DNA of 64,000 nucleotides from Isochrysis galbana (lineage: Eukaryota; Haptophyta; Isochrysidales; Isochrysidaceae). The translations under genes were made by a program, and so were the position numbers. Positions 41,348 to 53,052 of this stretch are shown piece after piece (the stretch's first letter is position 1; each line of letters begins with the position of its first letter). Where the stretch lies: the NCBI GenBank assembly GCA_018136815.1, contig CM030943.1, forward strand, positions 363,975 to 427,974, read 5' to 3'. A model generated the notes under the pieces. That model was not told where the DNA came from, ran no database searches, and was given only the letters and a program-made list of their open reading frames with translations.

Positions 41348-42744
41348 ATGGGCTGCCCACGAAAAAGCGACCTGGTCATCAGGCCTGTGGCTGGGTTTGC
41401 TCCCGAGATTGGCCCTCGATGTTTTTGCCATGCTTCTATGTGCAGGCCTTGCCGAGATGAGCACAAGCCTGACAGGTCTCCTTTCAGATTCAACCGCTCT
41501 TACCGCTCACACAGTGGTTGCTATCCAATGGCCGCTTGCTCAATGCGCAAGACAACGCAGGCGAATGTTCCTAGTAATACGCCAAATTCGTCCTCGGAGG
41601 CCGCTTGCCTCCTTCTATTGATTGACCTATACCCGACAACTTCACGCCTTGTGATGACAGGACGATGGTAACCCAACTCTCAACTACGTGTATTCGTGTC
41701 ATTTCTTGTGGTTCTGTGTTTCTATGCGAGTGTGTGGTATGATGTATACAAGTGCGGCGTGAGGTTGGGCAGTACGCCGGCTGTAGCCGCAATCAAGCTA
41801 AGCTATCACCTAAGCGCCACGCACCAATCCGGTGGCGCAGAGATGAACGCACGCGTGCCAGTACATATAAGATGCGTGTCAGAGGTACCAGTGAACGAAG
41901 ACTTTATTTTTTTAATATTCTATATTCTCGCCACACACGCTCACTATTGTCTAGCAGCCAAGAAGGTGCAACTTGAGGTTCGAGATTCCCTTTCCCTTTT
42001 TTTTTCTTAGCTTTTCACGCTCGCGTTGCCCCTGCCTATTTTAAAATACCATTTTGGTATCTAAGCAGCTTTGCCCCTCAACTTTGCCGGTTACAGGGGT
42101 AGCAGCGACCACCTGCCCTTTTGCCACCATGGCCCGCTTGGGGGGGGAGGGGGAAGCTACCGCCTCACTAGTGGCCAGTGGTAGTGCATGGGCATGGGCG
42201 GATAGGAAAGCTATGATTGCGTGGTGTTAGCACGTGTCAAAACCTTGAGGGCGGTTCTCGCCCTGAACGCGACATTCCCTTACTACACCAGTCATTCTCT
42301 TACCGCTGCTCGACCACAGTCCACAGTAGCAAAAAGCTTCAAAGACGAAACAATTACTTAGTCATCACGTGTTGTTCGCTGAGGACTCGGAAGAGAGGCC
42401 TCCAAGCAAAAGACTGCTTTAGTGGTCAGTGTGATTTTTAAGAGCGATGGCCACGCTGCGAACAAGCATGGAATTGAAAGACCGACCGCTTCCTGCAGAG
42501 AGAGGCAGCGTCGCGCCAGCGAGCCCTCAACACTCTGCTAGCCCTTCAACCCGGGGGCCAGCATCTCAGCGGAGTGCTCCACGCACGCATCTCACCGCCT
42601 GCGGGCGTGTTGGCGCGCCTCCCCACCGCGATTCCCTACCCCAAACGAGTAAGCCGCAGCGCGCCACTTCGCGCCACTTCTCCTGCGAGGGTTGTCCACA
42701 TGCGCCACGGATCGGGTGCGCCACCCGGCCTTTGAGTGCGCCAT
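41348..42744. other. Intergenic stretch between convergent genes
   Basis: 3' flanks of the carrier (plus) and eS26 (minus) genes. Frames at 42447-42758 and elsewhere lack support. 41950-41995 has a GGTTCGAGATTCC word followed by a long T run; see rejected items. Confidence 0.4.
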
Positions 42745-43128
42745 TTAGGCGCCGATAGGCACAGCAGGTGTCTTCGGTGGGCCACCCGCACCCGCAGCCT
42801 GCTCGCGAGGCTGGAAGGCCGGGCGGTTGCGCTGCGGAGGCTCGCGCGAGCGACGGAGCTCGCGCGAGCGCACACGCACAATGCGCTGGTGAATGGCTGC
42901 CTCAATCGAGTAGAACTGCTTGATGTAGATCTTTGGCAGCTGGTAGCCCTCGATGCACGAGGCCTCACGGATGTCACGAAGGGCGGAGGCCTCAACGATG
43001 TTGCGCACAATGAAGCGCTTGATCGCCTTGTCCTTCGGGATGGCCTTGCCCGTCGAGACGCAGCGCACACGGTTGACGTGGCCGCGACCCTTCTTGTTGC
43101 GTCCGTGGCAGCGGCGCTTGACAGTCAT
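42745..43128 (-). CDS. 40S ribosomal protein eS26 (RPS26), zinc-ligand-poor
   Basis: Component of the small ribosomal subunit near the mRNA exit channel. 127 aa, single exon, start 43128 ([20 protein letters not shown]). Core motifs [32 protein letters not shown] and RIVRVRSR are intact. Of the four zinc-binding cysteines in most eukaryotes (23, 26, 74, 77), only C23 is present; 26 is T, and 74 and 77 are S and A. The tail extends about 20 residues past the usual PPQR end ([13 protein letters not shown]). The upstream region is C/T-rich on the plus strand. Confidence 0.93.
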   Translation of the reverse strand: MTVKRRCHGRNKKGRGHVNRVRCVSTGKAIPKDKAIKRFIVRNIVEASALRDIREASCIEGYQLPKIYIKQFYSIEAAIHQRIVRVRSRELRRSREPPQRNRPAFQPREQAAGAGGPPKTPAVPIGA

Positions 43129-44142
43129 TGCCTGCGGAGCGAGGATGTGGGGCGCTCGTCTGAGAAGCAAGTCAGGCGAGTGAACCACCTGCCGCCACCC
43201 GCACCACCGTTCGCCCTGCCCCGTCCCCGTGCCGAGCTAGCTCCTCCCCCCCCCCAGCTGGCGCCAGCCGCGCGCCGCCATCGCTGACCTCGTAGCACGG
43301 ATTTGACCAGAGATGAGGCCACGCGATCGGGGAGACTTCTAGCCAGCGCCCTTATTTACAAGAAAACTCCCCCTCCCCCCCTCTGCCCACCCCCTGCGAG
43401 CGCGCCTCTCTCCGCCGCGTGGAACGTCCCCCCCCTCCGCTCTCTCTCTCTCTCTCCCTCCCTCTCTCTCACTCTCTCTCCCCCTCCCTCCCTCTCTTTC
43501 TTTCTCTCTCCCTCTCTCTCCCTCCCTCTCTCTCACTCTCTCTCCCCCCCTCCGCTCTCTTTGCTCCAAGGGAAGAACTCCCTATCTTCCCCCCCCCCCC
43601 CTCTCTCTCCCTCCCTCCCCCCTCCGCCCTCTTTGCTCCGAGGGAAGAACTCCCAATTCACCCCCACCGCCATCGCCGTCCCCAGCCGTCCTTTCTTTAC
43701 TTTCGAATCTTGTATCCTGTGCGGGAGCGGCTGCCGTCGAGCTCCCGTGGGATTCCTGTAGAAGTACTTCCCTATACAGAGAGGAAGTCGCAACCAGGAG
43801 ATGGATCGTATGAGAGAAGATCTCCGCGGCGTGGGGTGAGAAAAAGCCCCTGAGCAGAGAGAGAGAGGATGGTGAGGGGGAGGAGGGAGAAGGGAGGAAG
43901 AGAGGGCATTCTTCTTCCTCTCGTGCCCCTGAGCAGAGAGAGGAGATGGGGAGCGGGAGAAGGAGGGAAGATATAGATAGAGGGCTCATCTCAGTATATT
44001 GGCGGGGGGGGACCGATCCGCCGCGGCGGCGTCTCCTTTGCTCAATGCGCTGCGGGCGGCCTCCCTCTTCTTCTCTCCTCGTCGGTTACAGTCCTCTCTC
44101 TACTCTGTCCCTCTGGGCGAGGGGAGAGAGGGGAGAGAGGGG

Positions 44143-44198
<56 letters not shown>

Positions 44199-44518
44199 GG
44201 GAAAGAGAGAGAGAGAGAGAGGGAGAGAGAGAGAGAGAGAGTGAGGGAGAGAGAGAGAGATGGAGGGAGGGAGAGAGATAGGGAGGGAGAGAGAGAAGAG
44301 AAAGAGAGCCCCCCCCCCCCCTCCCCCCTCCCCCAACGTCTAAGGCTCAGTCTACGCGAAGGGAACGAACAGCCCTCCTGTTTTTCTCCCTCTCCTCTCT
44401 TTGCCTTCCTCTCTCCTGCGGCTTGTTTCCTTCTCTCTCTCTCCTTTCACCCAACTCTCTTTCTCTCTCTCTCTCTCTCCCCCCCTCTCTCGCTCTCCCT
44501 CCCTCTCCCTCTCTGGCC
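43129..44518. promoter_or_regulatory. CT/GA-rich intergenic region between divergent eS26 and CNBD genes
   Basis: Contains CT tracts at 43440-43620 and 44440-44505 and GA at 44140-44300. The block CCGCTCTCTTTGCTCC(A/G)AGG and GAAGAACTCCC occurs twice (43552 and 43625). It probably holds both promoters and a 5' UTR. Frames here are compositional. Confidence 0.45.
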
Positions 44519-46699
44519 ATGCCCCGAGCCCCGATGGAATGCTCGAGTGAGACCGACGAGCGCGCGCTGCGCCGTCGGCGGAGCTCCGAGCTCTTCAGGC
44601 GTGGACAAGCGCTCAGGAGGCTCCTCTCTCTTCTGGAGACTCCACCATCGCACCGGAGCAGAGAGGACATCGAGCGGATCCATGCGCTGACTGTGAGGTA
44701 CGCAGTCTTTGGTGGCACGACTGGCATTCACGACGGCGGCAATACGCTTGGGCACAAGGAGCACCACGATATGTGCCGGGTGATGGGCTATGCTCAAGCG
44801 CAGGTGGGGGATGTCATTGTCGAGCAAGGGGAGCAGGCGGACGCTTTCTACATTGTCGCTCAGGGTGCATGCGCGACGCATGTGCCAATGTCACCAGAGA
44901 GCATTGAGCCGGCCGATTGCGCCTCGCCACAACTAACGTGGCGCTCACAGCTGGCCGAGCTGGCCGCGCATGAGGTCAAGCTGCAGGAGTTCGGCGAGGG
45001 CGACGCGTTTGGCCTCAGGGACATGCAGGGCGATGGGCGACGTTGCGCGACCATCATTGCAACAGCCTCACCAACCATCCTCCTAACAATTTCTTTGGTG
45101 CGCACGCCGCCCAGGCGAACGCGCGCCACTGTGTCCTCGCCTACATCTATCCGTTGAGCCACGCCCCCCCGCCCCCCCTGCTAGACTGGCGATCCTGAGG
45201 CGCACGCACTGCTGGTGGAGACGCGCGAGCGGCTGAGGACTCTGAGGCGCGTGACTTGTTTTGGCCGACTGCCGGAGCGCGAGTTACGGCCACTGGCCAA
45301 CATCATGCAGCGACTGCATGTGCCAGAGGGCACGGTTGTCATGAAGCAGGGAGCCCCCGCCGATGGCATCTACATTATTGTGCGCGGGCGCTGCCGGGTG
45401 CTGCGACGGCTCACGCTATCGGCACGCGAGGCTAAGATGCTCGACTTCCTCTCTGGCGTGTCAAATCGTGATGTGAAGCTGAATGGCCCGCGCGAGACTG
45501 TGCTCGAGGTGTCCGAATTGGGCGAAACGCAAATCTTTGGCGATTATGAAGTGATCAACGAGGGATTTCCCATTGATGGTGCCGACGAGGACGATACGAG
45601 CCCTGATACGGGCAAGGCCAAGGCTGAGATGGACGCCGGAGGCAATCTGGGACACGTGACGTGGCAGGAGCGCCCACTGCGCTGCTCGTCAGTCGTGACT
45701 TCCTCGCCGTGTGAGCTGCTTCTGCTCCCGCGAGGCCGCTTCCGCCTTAGCGAGAAGGCGCACGAGGAATTCCGCCGTTCGACGACCAAGTTTGTCGACG
45801 ACACAGAGCTCTTATCGCAGCTGCGAGCACAATATGAGTGGGAAGTGCAGAAATCACAGATCATATTGGACATTCAAGAGCGATGCGCGCGGCCCGTTGA
45901 GCGAGGCGCACCGGATCGACCAAGGCCGACTCGGACCGTCGCGCCACGCGAGACGCTTCGCTCTGACATCTGCTACACGCGCATATTCGAACTTGGCGAG
46001 CAGAGGCGGCGGAGGATCAATGAGATGGTTGCTCGCGCAGATGGTCCGGCACCGATGCACCGCTTGCAACTGATCGAAGCGTCGAGGCGAGAGCGGTCGC
46101 GGTTGCCTGCTACTCCAATGGGCAGGAGCATGAGGAGCTCAGCTTCGTTGCCTTCACTTGCAATTCAGCAGAGCACATTGCACCGCCAGTCGCCGCCAAA
46201 ACGCATCGCTAGATGGGACCCGGCGCATGGGATTCGAGACGCAGCAGCCTCACCTCTGCCGCACGGCGCTCTCGAGCGACCGGATGTTGAGATTGATCTC
46301 CCGCCACGTAAGGGCCTGAGGCAGTCGTCATCGGCCGGCATTCTGATGTCGCGTCATGGCGCACGTGTGTATGCGATGTACCACGATCCCATCGCTAGCG
46401 CGATGCGCTCATCAAGCGGTGCGGGGCTTCGACGATTTGTGCCAAGCTCTCCGTCCTCACAGCGCCCGTCATCCATTGATGACTGCGATCGCTCCTCTCG
46501 AACATTGAGTTGCTCTGCCCTCCCGGCACTGGTTCCATTGCTCCATACTGCACCCGGTGTGGGTGGTGGCTTGGGAAAAACTGTAGGATCAGATCCCGCA
46601 GTGGTAGATGACCGCACGTCCGAGTGTGGCGCCGAATCCAAGCTTGGGCAAGAGCACCAGGTTATGATCTCCAGTTGTGAGGTTTCGTTGTTGGCGTGA
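44519..46699 (+). CDS. Protein with two cyclic-nucleotide-binding domains
   Basis: Exons 44519-45097 and 45185-46699, intron 87 bp (GTGCGC donor, CTGCTAG acceptor); 697 aa. First domain about residues 95-193: GDVIVEQGEQADAFYIVAQG, then FGEGDAFGL and RRCATIIA, the strand-loop-phosphate cassette pattern. Second about 205-370: CFGRLPERELRPLANIMQRL, VVMKQGAPADGIYIIVRGRC, GETQIFGDYEVI and LRCSSVVTSSPCELLLLP. Both lack the full FGE(L/A)AL..R.A cassette of PKA, so ligand binding is uncertain. The last 300 residues are Ser/Arg-rich and low complexity. No kinase or channel domain is visible. Could be a PKA-R-like or scaffold protein. Confidence 0.82.
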
Positions 46700-47227
46700 T
46701 TGTGGCGGTTCATTTGCGGTTCACCCAATGGCCGGGCGGTTGCCTGTTGGTGCGACAATACGAATTAAGTGTCTCGTCACGATGCTCTAGCATACCCGAT
46801 GGTTGCCCTCGTCAACTCCCATTCATGGATGCGGTGGTGGTAGCGCGGCCATGATAGCCCATAGCCCGCGTCACTCACACCGCTGTTGTGAACTCTAACT
46901 ACGATTTTCCACCTGCCAAGGCCTAGTGATAGTGCATATAATATATAGTAGGAATATATAGTATATGTGATCGTGAATGCGGGGCGCACCAGCCGATCCA
47001 CACTATGATAGACGCTATGAGCACTTATGTGCACAAACACTGTTTTAATACCATCTCATAGCTTAGAAACGCGGAGCTTTTGCCTGGCGACGGCCGATCG
47101 CCCACTGTCCACTGTCGCCCGAAGAACGAAGAACAAAGACAAAGAAAGGTGCGCTTGACTGATGTTGACTGCTTGACTCTTGGAAGAGGCTACTGGCTAC
47201 TAGCTACTGGCAAAAGTTACTTGAGGT
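46700..47227. other. Intergenic stretch
   Basis: 3' flank of the CNBD gene; no gene supported. Confidence 0.4.
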
Positions 47228-47335
47228 GGTAGTGGTAGGCTGACGAGTCGAGTGTTGCCGGGGGGCGTTGGCAAGCGTTGGGTGGGCCACTCCTACTCCG
47301 TCGTCCGTCGTGAGCGGCACCGGCGGCTAGCGCGG
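47228..47335 (-). repeat. Diverged copy of the GEEGQSAAL peptide module
   Basis: The minus frame reads QDAALAAGAAHDG...ATLDSS, matching the modules at 57072-57219, 57231-57378 and 58121-58265 (QSAALAAGAARDGVAQSPP...LDST). See that entry. 47340-47876 is noncoding, with a GA/G tract at 47660-47830. Confidence 0.55.
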
Positions 47336-47876
47336 CATCTTGTCCCATATCCCATATCCTGCCCGGAAGTGTCAGTGTCGGCGGTGGTACGAGTACGAGG
47401 TACGAGATACGGCGAGAGCATACGAGACACACACGAGCTCCCGGACTACGGACGTCACCATACCTATGTACATATACTATAGAACTCACTCAGACAGCGT
47501 ACAGAGGACAAGGATAGTATCAGTATGGACCACTCTGTGGGGGCGTGGGGACGTGAAGAGAGAGTGTAACTCTTAGAAGGTAAAAACGTAGAAACTCCCG
47601 GACAAGGGCCACGGCAGTGAATGGGGTGTGAACGAACCTCGCGGGCCCAGCGAGGGAAGAGCGGAGAGAGAGAGGGGGGGAAAGGGAAGAACGGGGTCGG
47701 GGGGGGGAGAGAGAAGAGGGGCGAGAGAGAGAGAGAGAGAGGCAGAGGGAGAGGGAGGGAGGGAGGGAGAGGGAGAGGGAGGGAGAGAGGGAGAGGGAGA
47801 GAGAGGTAGAGAGGGGGGGGGGGGGAGAGAGGTGAACCCCCAGAGAAGGCTTGGTGGTTCGTGGGATTCAGGGCCA

Positions 47877-49026
47877 ATGGGCAGAGCAGAGGACTCTCCT
47901 TGCCCTCGGGGCCCTTCCCGCGAGGCTCGTGCTCTGGTGAGCTCGCGGTTGATAGCCCTGGTGCGTGAGGCCGGGGGCGGAGAGCTACCGCCCAGCTGCG
48001 CCCTCGCCCCCAACAACGACGCTCTCGCCGCCCACGAAGCCGCCAAGCGGCGTCTCTCATCATCGCACTGGAAATGCTCTTTCTGCTCAAAGGCTTTCTC
48101 TTCAGAGCGGTATCTCGACTTGCACCTGCATAGGAAGCACGTGGACGCGCTGCCGAACAGCGCGATGACATGCCTCGCTGACCACTGCGACTTGCTGCGT
48201 TGCCCCGCGTGGGTGAGCGCCATCCGAGAGCCGCCGCAGCAGAATCTCGAACCGCTGCACAGCAGCAAGGGGCTGCCGCTCGCACAGGGTGACCACCCGG
48301 AGCAGTGCTCTGAGGTCCGGATGGACATGAGGCGCAAGCAGTGCCGCGCACTCATGCATGCGTGCGCCTTTGGACCCGCATTCATCGAGCTCGATATGGA
48401 GTGAGCCCGCATGTCCCACCGCGCGGTTGCGCGATGCTGCCCCAAACACATTGCAGTCACAATTTGCGACGTCATTGGCGTTGGCCAGATTTGGTTTGGG
48501 CTGGGCCATTCGCCCTTGCATTCCACTGTGCTCAATGATCCACCTACCCTTTGTGGCGATCGCTCTTATGGCAGGTTTTGCAACAAATTGACATGTGAGT
48601 ATCGTTTGAGTATCGCGGAAGGTGGGGTTCTGCCGCATCCCAGGACGCCGCCCTCTTATTCGGGCGCCTATGTGCTGGGCGGCTTGCTGCTCTTCTTCAT
48701 TTTGCTCGGCATCTGTTGCATTTGTGCCGCGAATGCGGCGGAGCCAGATGTCGGCCATCGTGGCGGTAAGGGCTAGCTTGTCTACACTGTTCTCGTGGAT
48801 GGTATCTACACTATTCGTGTGGATGGTGCACTTCGCCTCTTGTCAAGCACTTCTGCCCACGAAATCACTCCGGTTTCCTGTACTCTTGATTGCAGATGGT
48901 ACGCGCAACTTTGACAGAGGTGGCAGGGGTGGCGGCGAGGAGGTGGTGCGCCGTCGGGGTGGCAGCGCCGGCGAGGATCATTTGCGGCAGCGCGAATGGT
49001 CACATCCCACCCACCGAGACTATTGA
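47877..49026 (+). CDS. C2H2 zinc-finger protein with C-terminal transmembrane helix
   Basis: Three exons: 47877-48400, 48575-48765, 48896-49026 (introns 174 and 130 bp; donors GTGAGC, GTAAGG); 281 aa. One C2H2 finger, WKCSFCSKAFSSERYLDLHL plus HRKH, at about residues 61-85. A conserved Cys-rich part follows: AMTCLADHCDLLRC, RRKQCRALMHAC and, over the splice, MEFCNKLTCEYRL. Then comes a membrane helix, AYVLGGLLLFFILLGICCIC, and a Gly/Arg-rich tail. Finger + CLADYCD-like motif + LTC + TM is a pattern I recall from uncharacterised proteins in animals and protists, with the finger probably lumenal rather than DNA-binding. The start is the first Met after GA-rich DNA; an upstream signal-peptide exon may be missing. 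Confidence 0.72.
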
Positions 49027-49542
49027 TCAAACGTCATCGGTAGCCCTTCGTCACCATGCGGTCGGCGAGGGGTTGGTGACCGAGAAATACGAATCGCAAG
49101 CGAGCGATCCAAAGCGGTTGTCGCTCTGCCGCAGGCTTTTGTCGCCTTCCCATAGATCATAAGGCCCCCGTTGCGCTCCTCGTTGACGTTCAATAGAGGA
49201 AAAGGTCATCCCGCGAGACATGTCCTTCGTAGCTGCTCGTGATCACCTGTTCTACTCGATAGCGTAAACGGCCACCTTCCACACCATGAGACGCGCTCCT
49301 CGCAGCTGCTCGTGGCAACACATTAGAAAGCACACCACATTAGACGACGGCCTGTGACACTAGGGCGCGAGAGAGAGACGCGAGAGAGATGGAGCCCAGA
49401 TTCTTTGTAAAGTCGCCGATGGGCTCCATTGCGATGCGGACGGTTTCAAGATGCCATGTTCGGATGCGTGCAAGCGCTTTTGCCTCTGTTTGCTCTCTTC
49501 TTTTACAAGGCTAGCTATCGAAGTATCAGTAAACTGATAGGG
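49027..49542. other. Intergenic stretch
   Basis: No supported gene. A GCGAGAGAGAGACGCGAGAG tract at 49369-49388 is the only feature. Confidence 0.4.
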
Positions 49543-49640
49543 TCATGGAGCGCCTCCCGCCCTTGCTGCCGCTGCCCTCGCCGCGATGGACGAAGCAATG
49601 ATGGACACGCCGCTGTCGCCGAAGCGACCGCGACAGGATG
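49543..49640 (+). mobile_element. Copia-type 5' module, frameshifted scrap
   Basis: ATGGAGCGCCTCCCGCC, then CCGCTGTCGCCGAAGCGACC, parallels the MEQPLSKRPRP part of 3890-3940. Broken; lies 140 bp upstream of the longer remnant at 49779. Confidence 0.4.
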
Positions 49641-49778
49641 CAGGATGACCCACCCAGGTCACCTTGCTGCGAATCCTGATGCGCGGGATGAGTCGTCAGA
49701 TGGCAAGTCAGAGGGCTGGATGAGGTAGGGGGGCGGGGGAGGCGAGGGTTAGGTAGGGAGTGGGGGAAGGTTTTAGCG

Positions 49779-50298
49779 ATGGAGCGCGCGCCGACCGCTC
49801 CCCTCTCCCAGCCCCCCGCCGTCACGACGCCCCAACGGGGCCGCCCCAAGCCGCCGGAGCCGAAGCGCTCGCAGGCCTCAGCACCGCCTGACAACGACGT
49901 CGAGATGGCGCCGCCACCCTCGCCTCCCAGGCAGCCACAGAAGCAGGGAGCAGGCAAAGTCCTGTTCCCTGCTGACAAGCAGAACCTGACTCAGGCTCAG
50001 AACGCCAGCGCCGCCGGGCAGCCACCCACTCAAGGACTCCCCATGGGGTGTGGCGTATATTTGCTTTTCCCGTACACGGGTGGTGCGCCGGGACTTTTGA
50101 TGGCCCACACCTTTTTGGCAATCTAGGGAGCCGCTGCCACGTGCTCCTCTAGCGGCTGTCGCCGCCGGCGAAGTCGCCCTGCGTAACGTCGGCACCGAGC
50201 ACATGGCTGCCGATTTCCTCACCAAGTGGCTGCCCAAGTGCAAGCTCGACGCCTGCGTTCGCTACGCCACCAACGCTAGGGCGCATGCCTCGACCTGA
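49779..50298 (+). mobile_element. Ty1/copia retrotransposon remnant with internal deletion
   Basis: 49779-50126 reads MERAPTAPLSQPPAVTTPQR, KPPEPKRSQASAPPDNDVEM and on to a stop. About 40 bp later, in another frame, 50164-50298 reads AGEVALRNVGTEHMAADFLT and KWLPKCKLDACVRYATNARA, then stop. The second part is the end of a copia-type RNase H (T.HM.ADFLTK.L). A full copia element would have protease, integrase and RT between them, so more than 3 kb is missing. This links the MERAP module to the copia class. LTRs are not visible. Confidence 0.75.
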
Positions 50299-51521
50299 CC
50301 AGCACCTCGTTTCGTTTCCCCCTCTCTCGGCCTTCCCCACCTTCTGCGCTGCGATCGCCGCCCGGGCATCGACTCTCGCATCGGGGGGGGGGTTGCGGGT
50401 AAGGAGGGTCGTAGCCATCTCTCGCTCTGTATTCTTCCCGCCATTAGGTCTCCGCGCGCGACTCCCTCTCCGTCGTCACGCTCCGGCTTCCCCCTCCCTC
50501 CTTGTATCACGCCTGCTTTCGCCCGCTCCCGATAGGATCGTCCCCTCGCGTCCCCTTTCCCCCTCTCCTGCCGTCGCCATCCCGGAGCCACGTCTCTCCT
50601 CTTTCCCTCCCCCCCATCTCCTCCCCGAGTGTTTACGTTTGAGTTGCCGGCCCTATTTTATCCCTCTCCTTTCCCGCGTGTCCCCCCCTCCCCCCCCTCG
50701 TGCGTCATCTCGTGTGCCCAGGTGTCCTTGCCTCACGCTCTGCGCCACCGCTCGAGCGCTCCTGTGCTCCCCTCTCGTGTGCCTCTCACCCCGTCCTCGT
50801 CCTGTGTGACCGCATGCCGACCGAGGCCGCTCGCTCGTCCTCAGCTCCTACGTCGCGTGCTCCCTTCGCCCCTGGTAGCCCGCGCCCCATGCTTCCGAAG
50901 GACTGTATCTCACATGTTACATTCACCAATCCTCCTGTCTCCACATGCAACAAAGCCACAGCTTCACCCCTTCCCTCACAAGTACCACGAAATAAGCGGC
51001 CGGCCATATTCTTATATTCAGGGAGGTACAGAGGGGGGGGGGGAGCTGCCGGCTTGCTAGTGGCTAGTGGGGCAGAAACGTTGAGTGCAAGTTACACTTT
51101 GGTCCTCAGGTGTCCTGGCTGGCGGAGCTCGTGGCTTTGGAATCAGCGCCGACCGTCTCACCACCATTTACGGCGGAGGATACAATCACCCCTACATTAA
51201 CCATGAAGAGACCGAAGCAAAGGGCGCCAAAGATGCTTGCTGGAGTTGAAGGCGGAAAGCTGAGGTCCGCCGAGATAGCCGGCTGCAAGTCAATGGCAGT
51301 GGGGATGACGCGCTGTAGCGTAACCACGGCTACAAGGTTGGCAACGGCCACGGTTGAATGAATCAGTGCTGCACGCAGCGGCGGAGAAGGGTCGGTCTCC
51401 ACAGCGCGGTCGTACGACCGCACAAACACAGGCATCGAATACCTGTGGACAGTGCGAATCGAAGTTTCGATGCACGAGCTCATACGAGCGCGGACGCAGT
51501 GGAGGTGGGGATGGGGATGGC
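50299..51521. other. Pyrimidine-rich stretch between copia remnant and next gene
   Basis: 50300-50900 is C/T-rich without simple repetition; 51030 has a G run. Frames lack recognisable domains. The minus-strand frame 51106-51636 contains hydrophobic words (IFGALCFGLFMVNVGVIVSS) and could be a further or alternative 3' exon of the next gene, but the adopted exon ends earlier at a stop at 51522. Confidence 0.4.
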
Positions 51522-52626
51522 TTAGGCGAGCGTGTATGCCAAGGTGGCGCACATGAGGTGGTGGTAGATGCCGACCGGGAGCGCTGAGCCCGAGAGCGAG
51601 AAGAGCAGCGATACTGTCCAGTAAAACTCTGCACATGCAATGCCGTTGAGCAACCCGTTTGCTAGCGCGTGATTGATCTGTGTGGAAGAAAATGGACCAT
51701 GCTGTTAGGCCCCTTTGTGCTCAGTCCAGTGACGGACGGGTGCGCACGCGCTTAATATCCGCACGGGGCGATGCACGCACACTTAATTTAGACACGCAGA
51801 TGCACATAGCACAAGGACCGCAAGCGGAAGGGGAGCTGTGCACCAATCCGGCGTTGAGGGCAATCAGGCTTGCCGATGCAAGGAGCGGCCAGCCTGCGAG
51901 CGTGAGCGGTGCGGCCAGCATCTGCTGCACATACACCTCGAACCAGATGACTCCGAGCAGGGCGAGTGCCGCGCCAATGAGGGAGTTGCCGTGCTCGACC
52001 ATGTAATTCGTAGGCAGCGAGGTTGCGCCCTCCTCCCACTCCACATGCGGGTTGAGGAAGCGGATGAGCCACACGTCCATTTGCCACATGGCTATGGGCA
52101 CAAGGCAGTGGACCAGCTCGAGGGCAATACTGCCGCCTGGAGAGCATGCGGCAAACGGCAGCGGGTACCATGAGAGTGCGATCGAGCCGGCCGAGAGAAC
52201 GACGGCGCTGAGACCGAGTATCTGAAAGGCGTAGCCAGGCGGCGGCGGGAGACCGCGCGCCTTTGCAGTGATCGGGTGCATCTCGGTGCCAAAGGCGGCC
52301 CACCCGGCGAGCACGAGCGCAAACATCGCGCCAAGCGTAAGCAGCGGAGCGGCCGGAAGCAGCTCCGCGTGCGCGGCCGGCAGCCAGAAGTCTGGCGCTC
52401 CAGGAAGGCTGGCTGCGAGTGTGGCAGCACCCCCACCGCAGAGAGCGGCCGCACGCTGCTGACCGAGCATCAAGGCCTCTGTGCTGGCGGGAGAGAGAGA
52501 GGAGAGCGGTGGGGGCGGAGGGGCGCGCACGCTCGCGCAGATTCGAGGGGTGCGAAGAAGGGGTCGCGCTGCCACACTACTGCACACAAGCGCCAGAGAG
52601 AGAGAGAGCACTGCGGCATAACGCAT
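51522..52626 (-). CDS. Multi-pass membrane protein with plastid-type presequence
   Basis: Exons 51844-52626 and 51522-51677, intron 166 bp (GTGCAC donor, CACACAG acceptor); 312 aa. Residues 1-20 are a signal peptide (MRYAAVLSLSLALVCSSVAA), followed by an RPLLRTPRICASVRA stretch like a transit peptide, the bipartite layout used by complex plastids. From about residue 90 come seven or so hydrophobic helices (LLTLGAMFALVLAGWAAFG; LGLSAVVLSAGSIALSW; LALLGVIWFEVYVQQML; ACAEFYWTVSLLFSLSG). I do not recognise the family. The second exon adds a last helix and a sensible stop. Plastid location is inference from the N-terminus. Confidence 0.65.
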
Positions 52627-52660
52627 CTCTCGATGCCGTGGCTGCCTCCGACGAGGCCAA

Positions 52661-52693
<33 letters not shown>

Positions 52694-53052
52694 CTCCCTC
52701 ATGTATCCCTGATAGCAGATACTACGAGTATAAAACTTTAGGTATCAAAGTTTAAGGAGCGGCCGCGCAAATTTGTCTGTCGGTCTCGATCCGTTTCCTT
52801 TTTCTCGCCGGGTGCCGACAGCTCCGCCGCGCAGAGGAGAGAGGGGGGGAGAGAGGTGGGAGGGGGAGGGGGGGGGGGGAAGGCGGAGCGTGCAGGGGAG
52901 GTAGAGGTAGGAAGAGGGGGTCAGAGACCGACAGAGGCAGAGAGGGAGATTGAGTGAGTGGCGGAGCAAGAGGCAAGAGGAGTAAAAAGTCGACAGCAGA
53001 GCAAAGCGAGAGGGACCGTCTAGAAGAGAGTGTGTTAGACGGGCTGGGCGCG
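52627..53052. promoter_or_regulatory. Short intergenic region between divergent genes
   Basis: 426 bp with a CT tract (52664-52692) and G-rich DNA (52835-52880). The GAF-like gene's frame is open back to 52954 with no ATG, so the start is taken at 53053, but an upstream exon is possible. Confidence 0.45.

Noticed and set aside
41830-42010. Possible Pol III gene: TGGCGCAGAG (A-box-like), GGTTCGAGATTCC (B-box-like), then a T run
   Set aside because: The boxes are about 140 bp apart, the B-box has an extra base, and no cloverleaf can be drawn.
42447-42758. 103-aa plus-strand ORF
   Set aside because: Overlaps the 3' end of eS26 and has no recognisable content.
49526-49978. 150-aa minus-strand ORF
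   Set aside because: It is the shadow of the plus-strand copia module.
51106-51636. Hydrophobic minus-strand ORF as a separate gene
   Set aside because: Partly overlaps, in another frame, the last exon of the plastid membrane protein; that exon gives a better splice and stop. An alternative exon remains possible.
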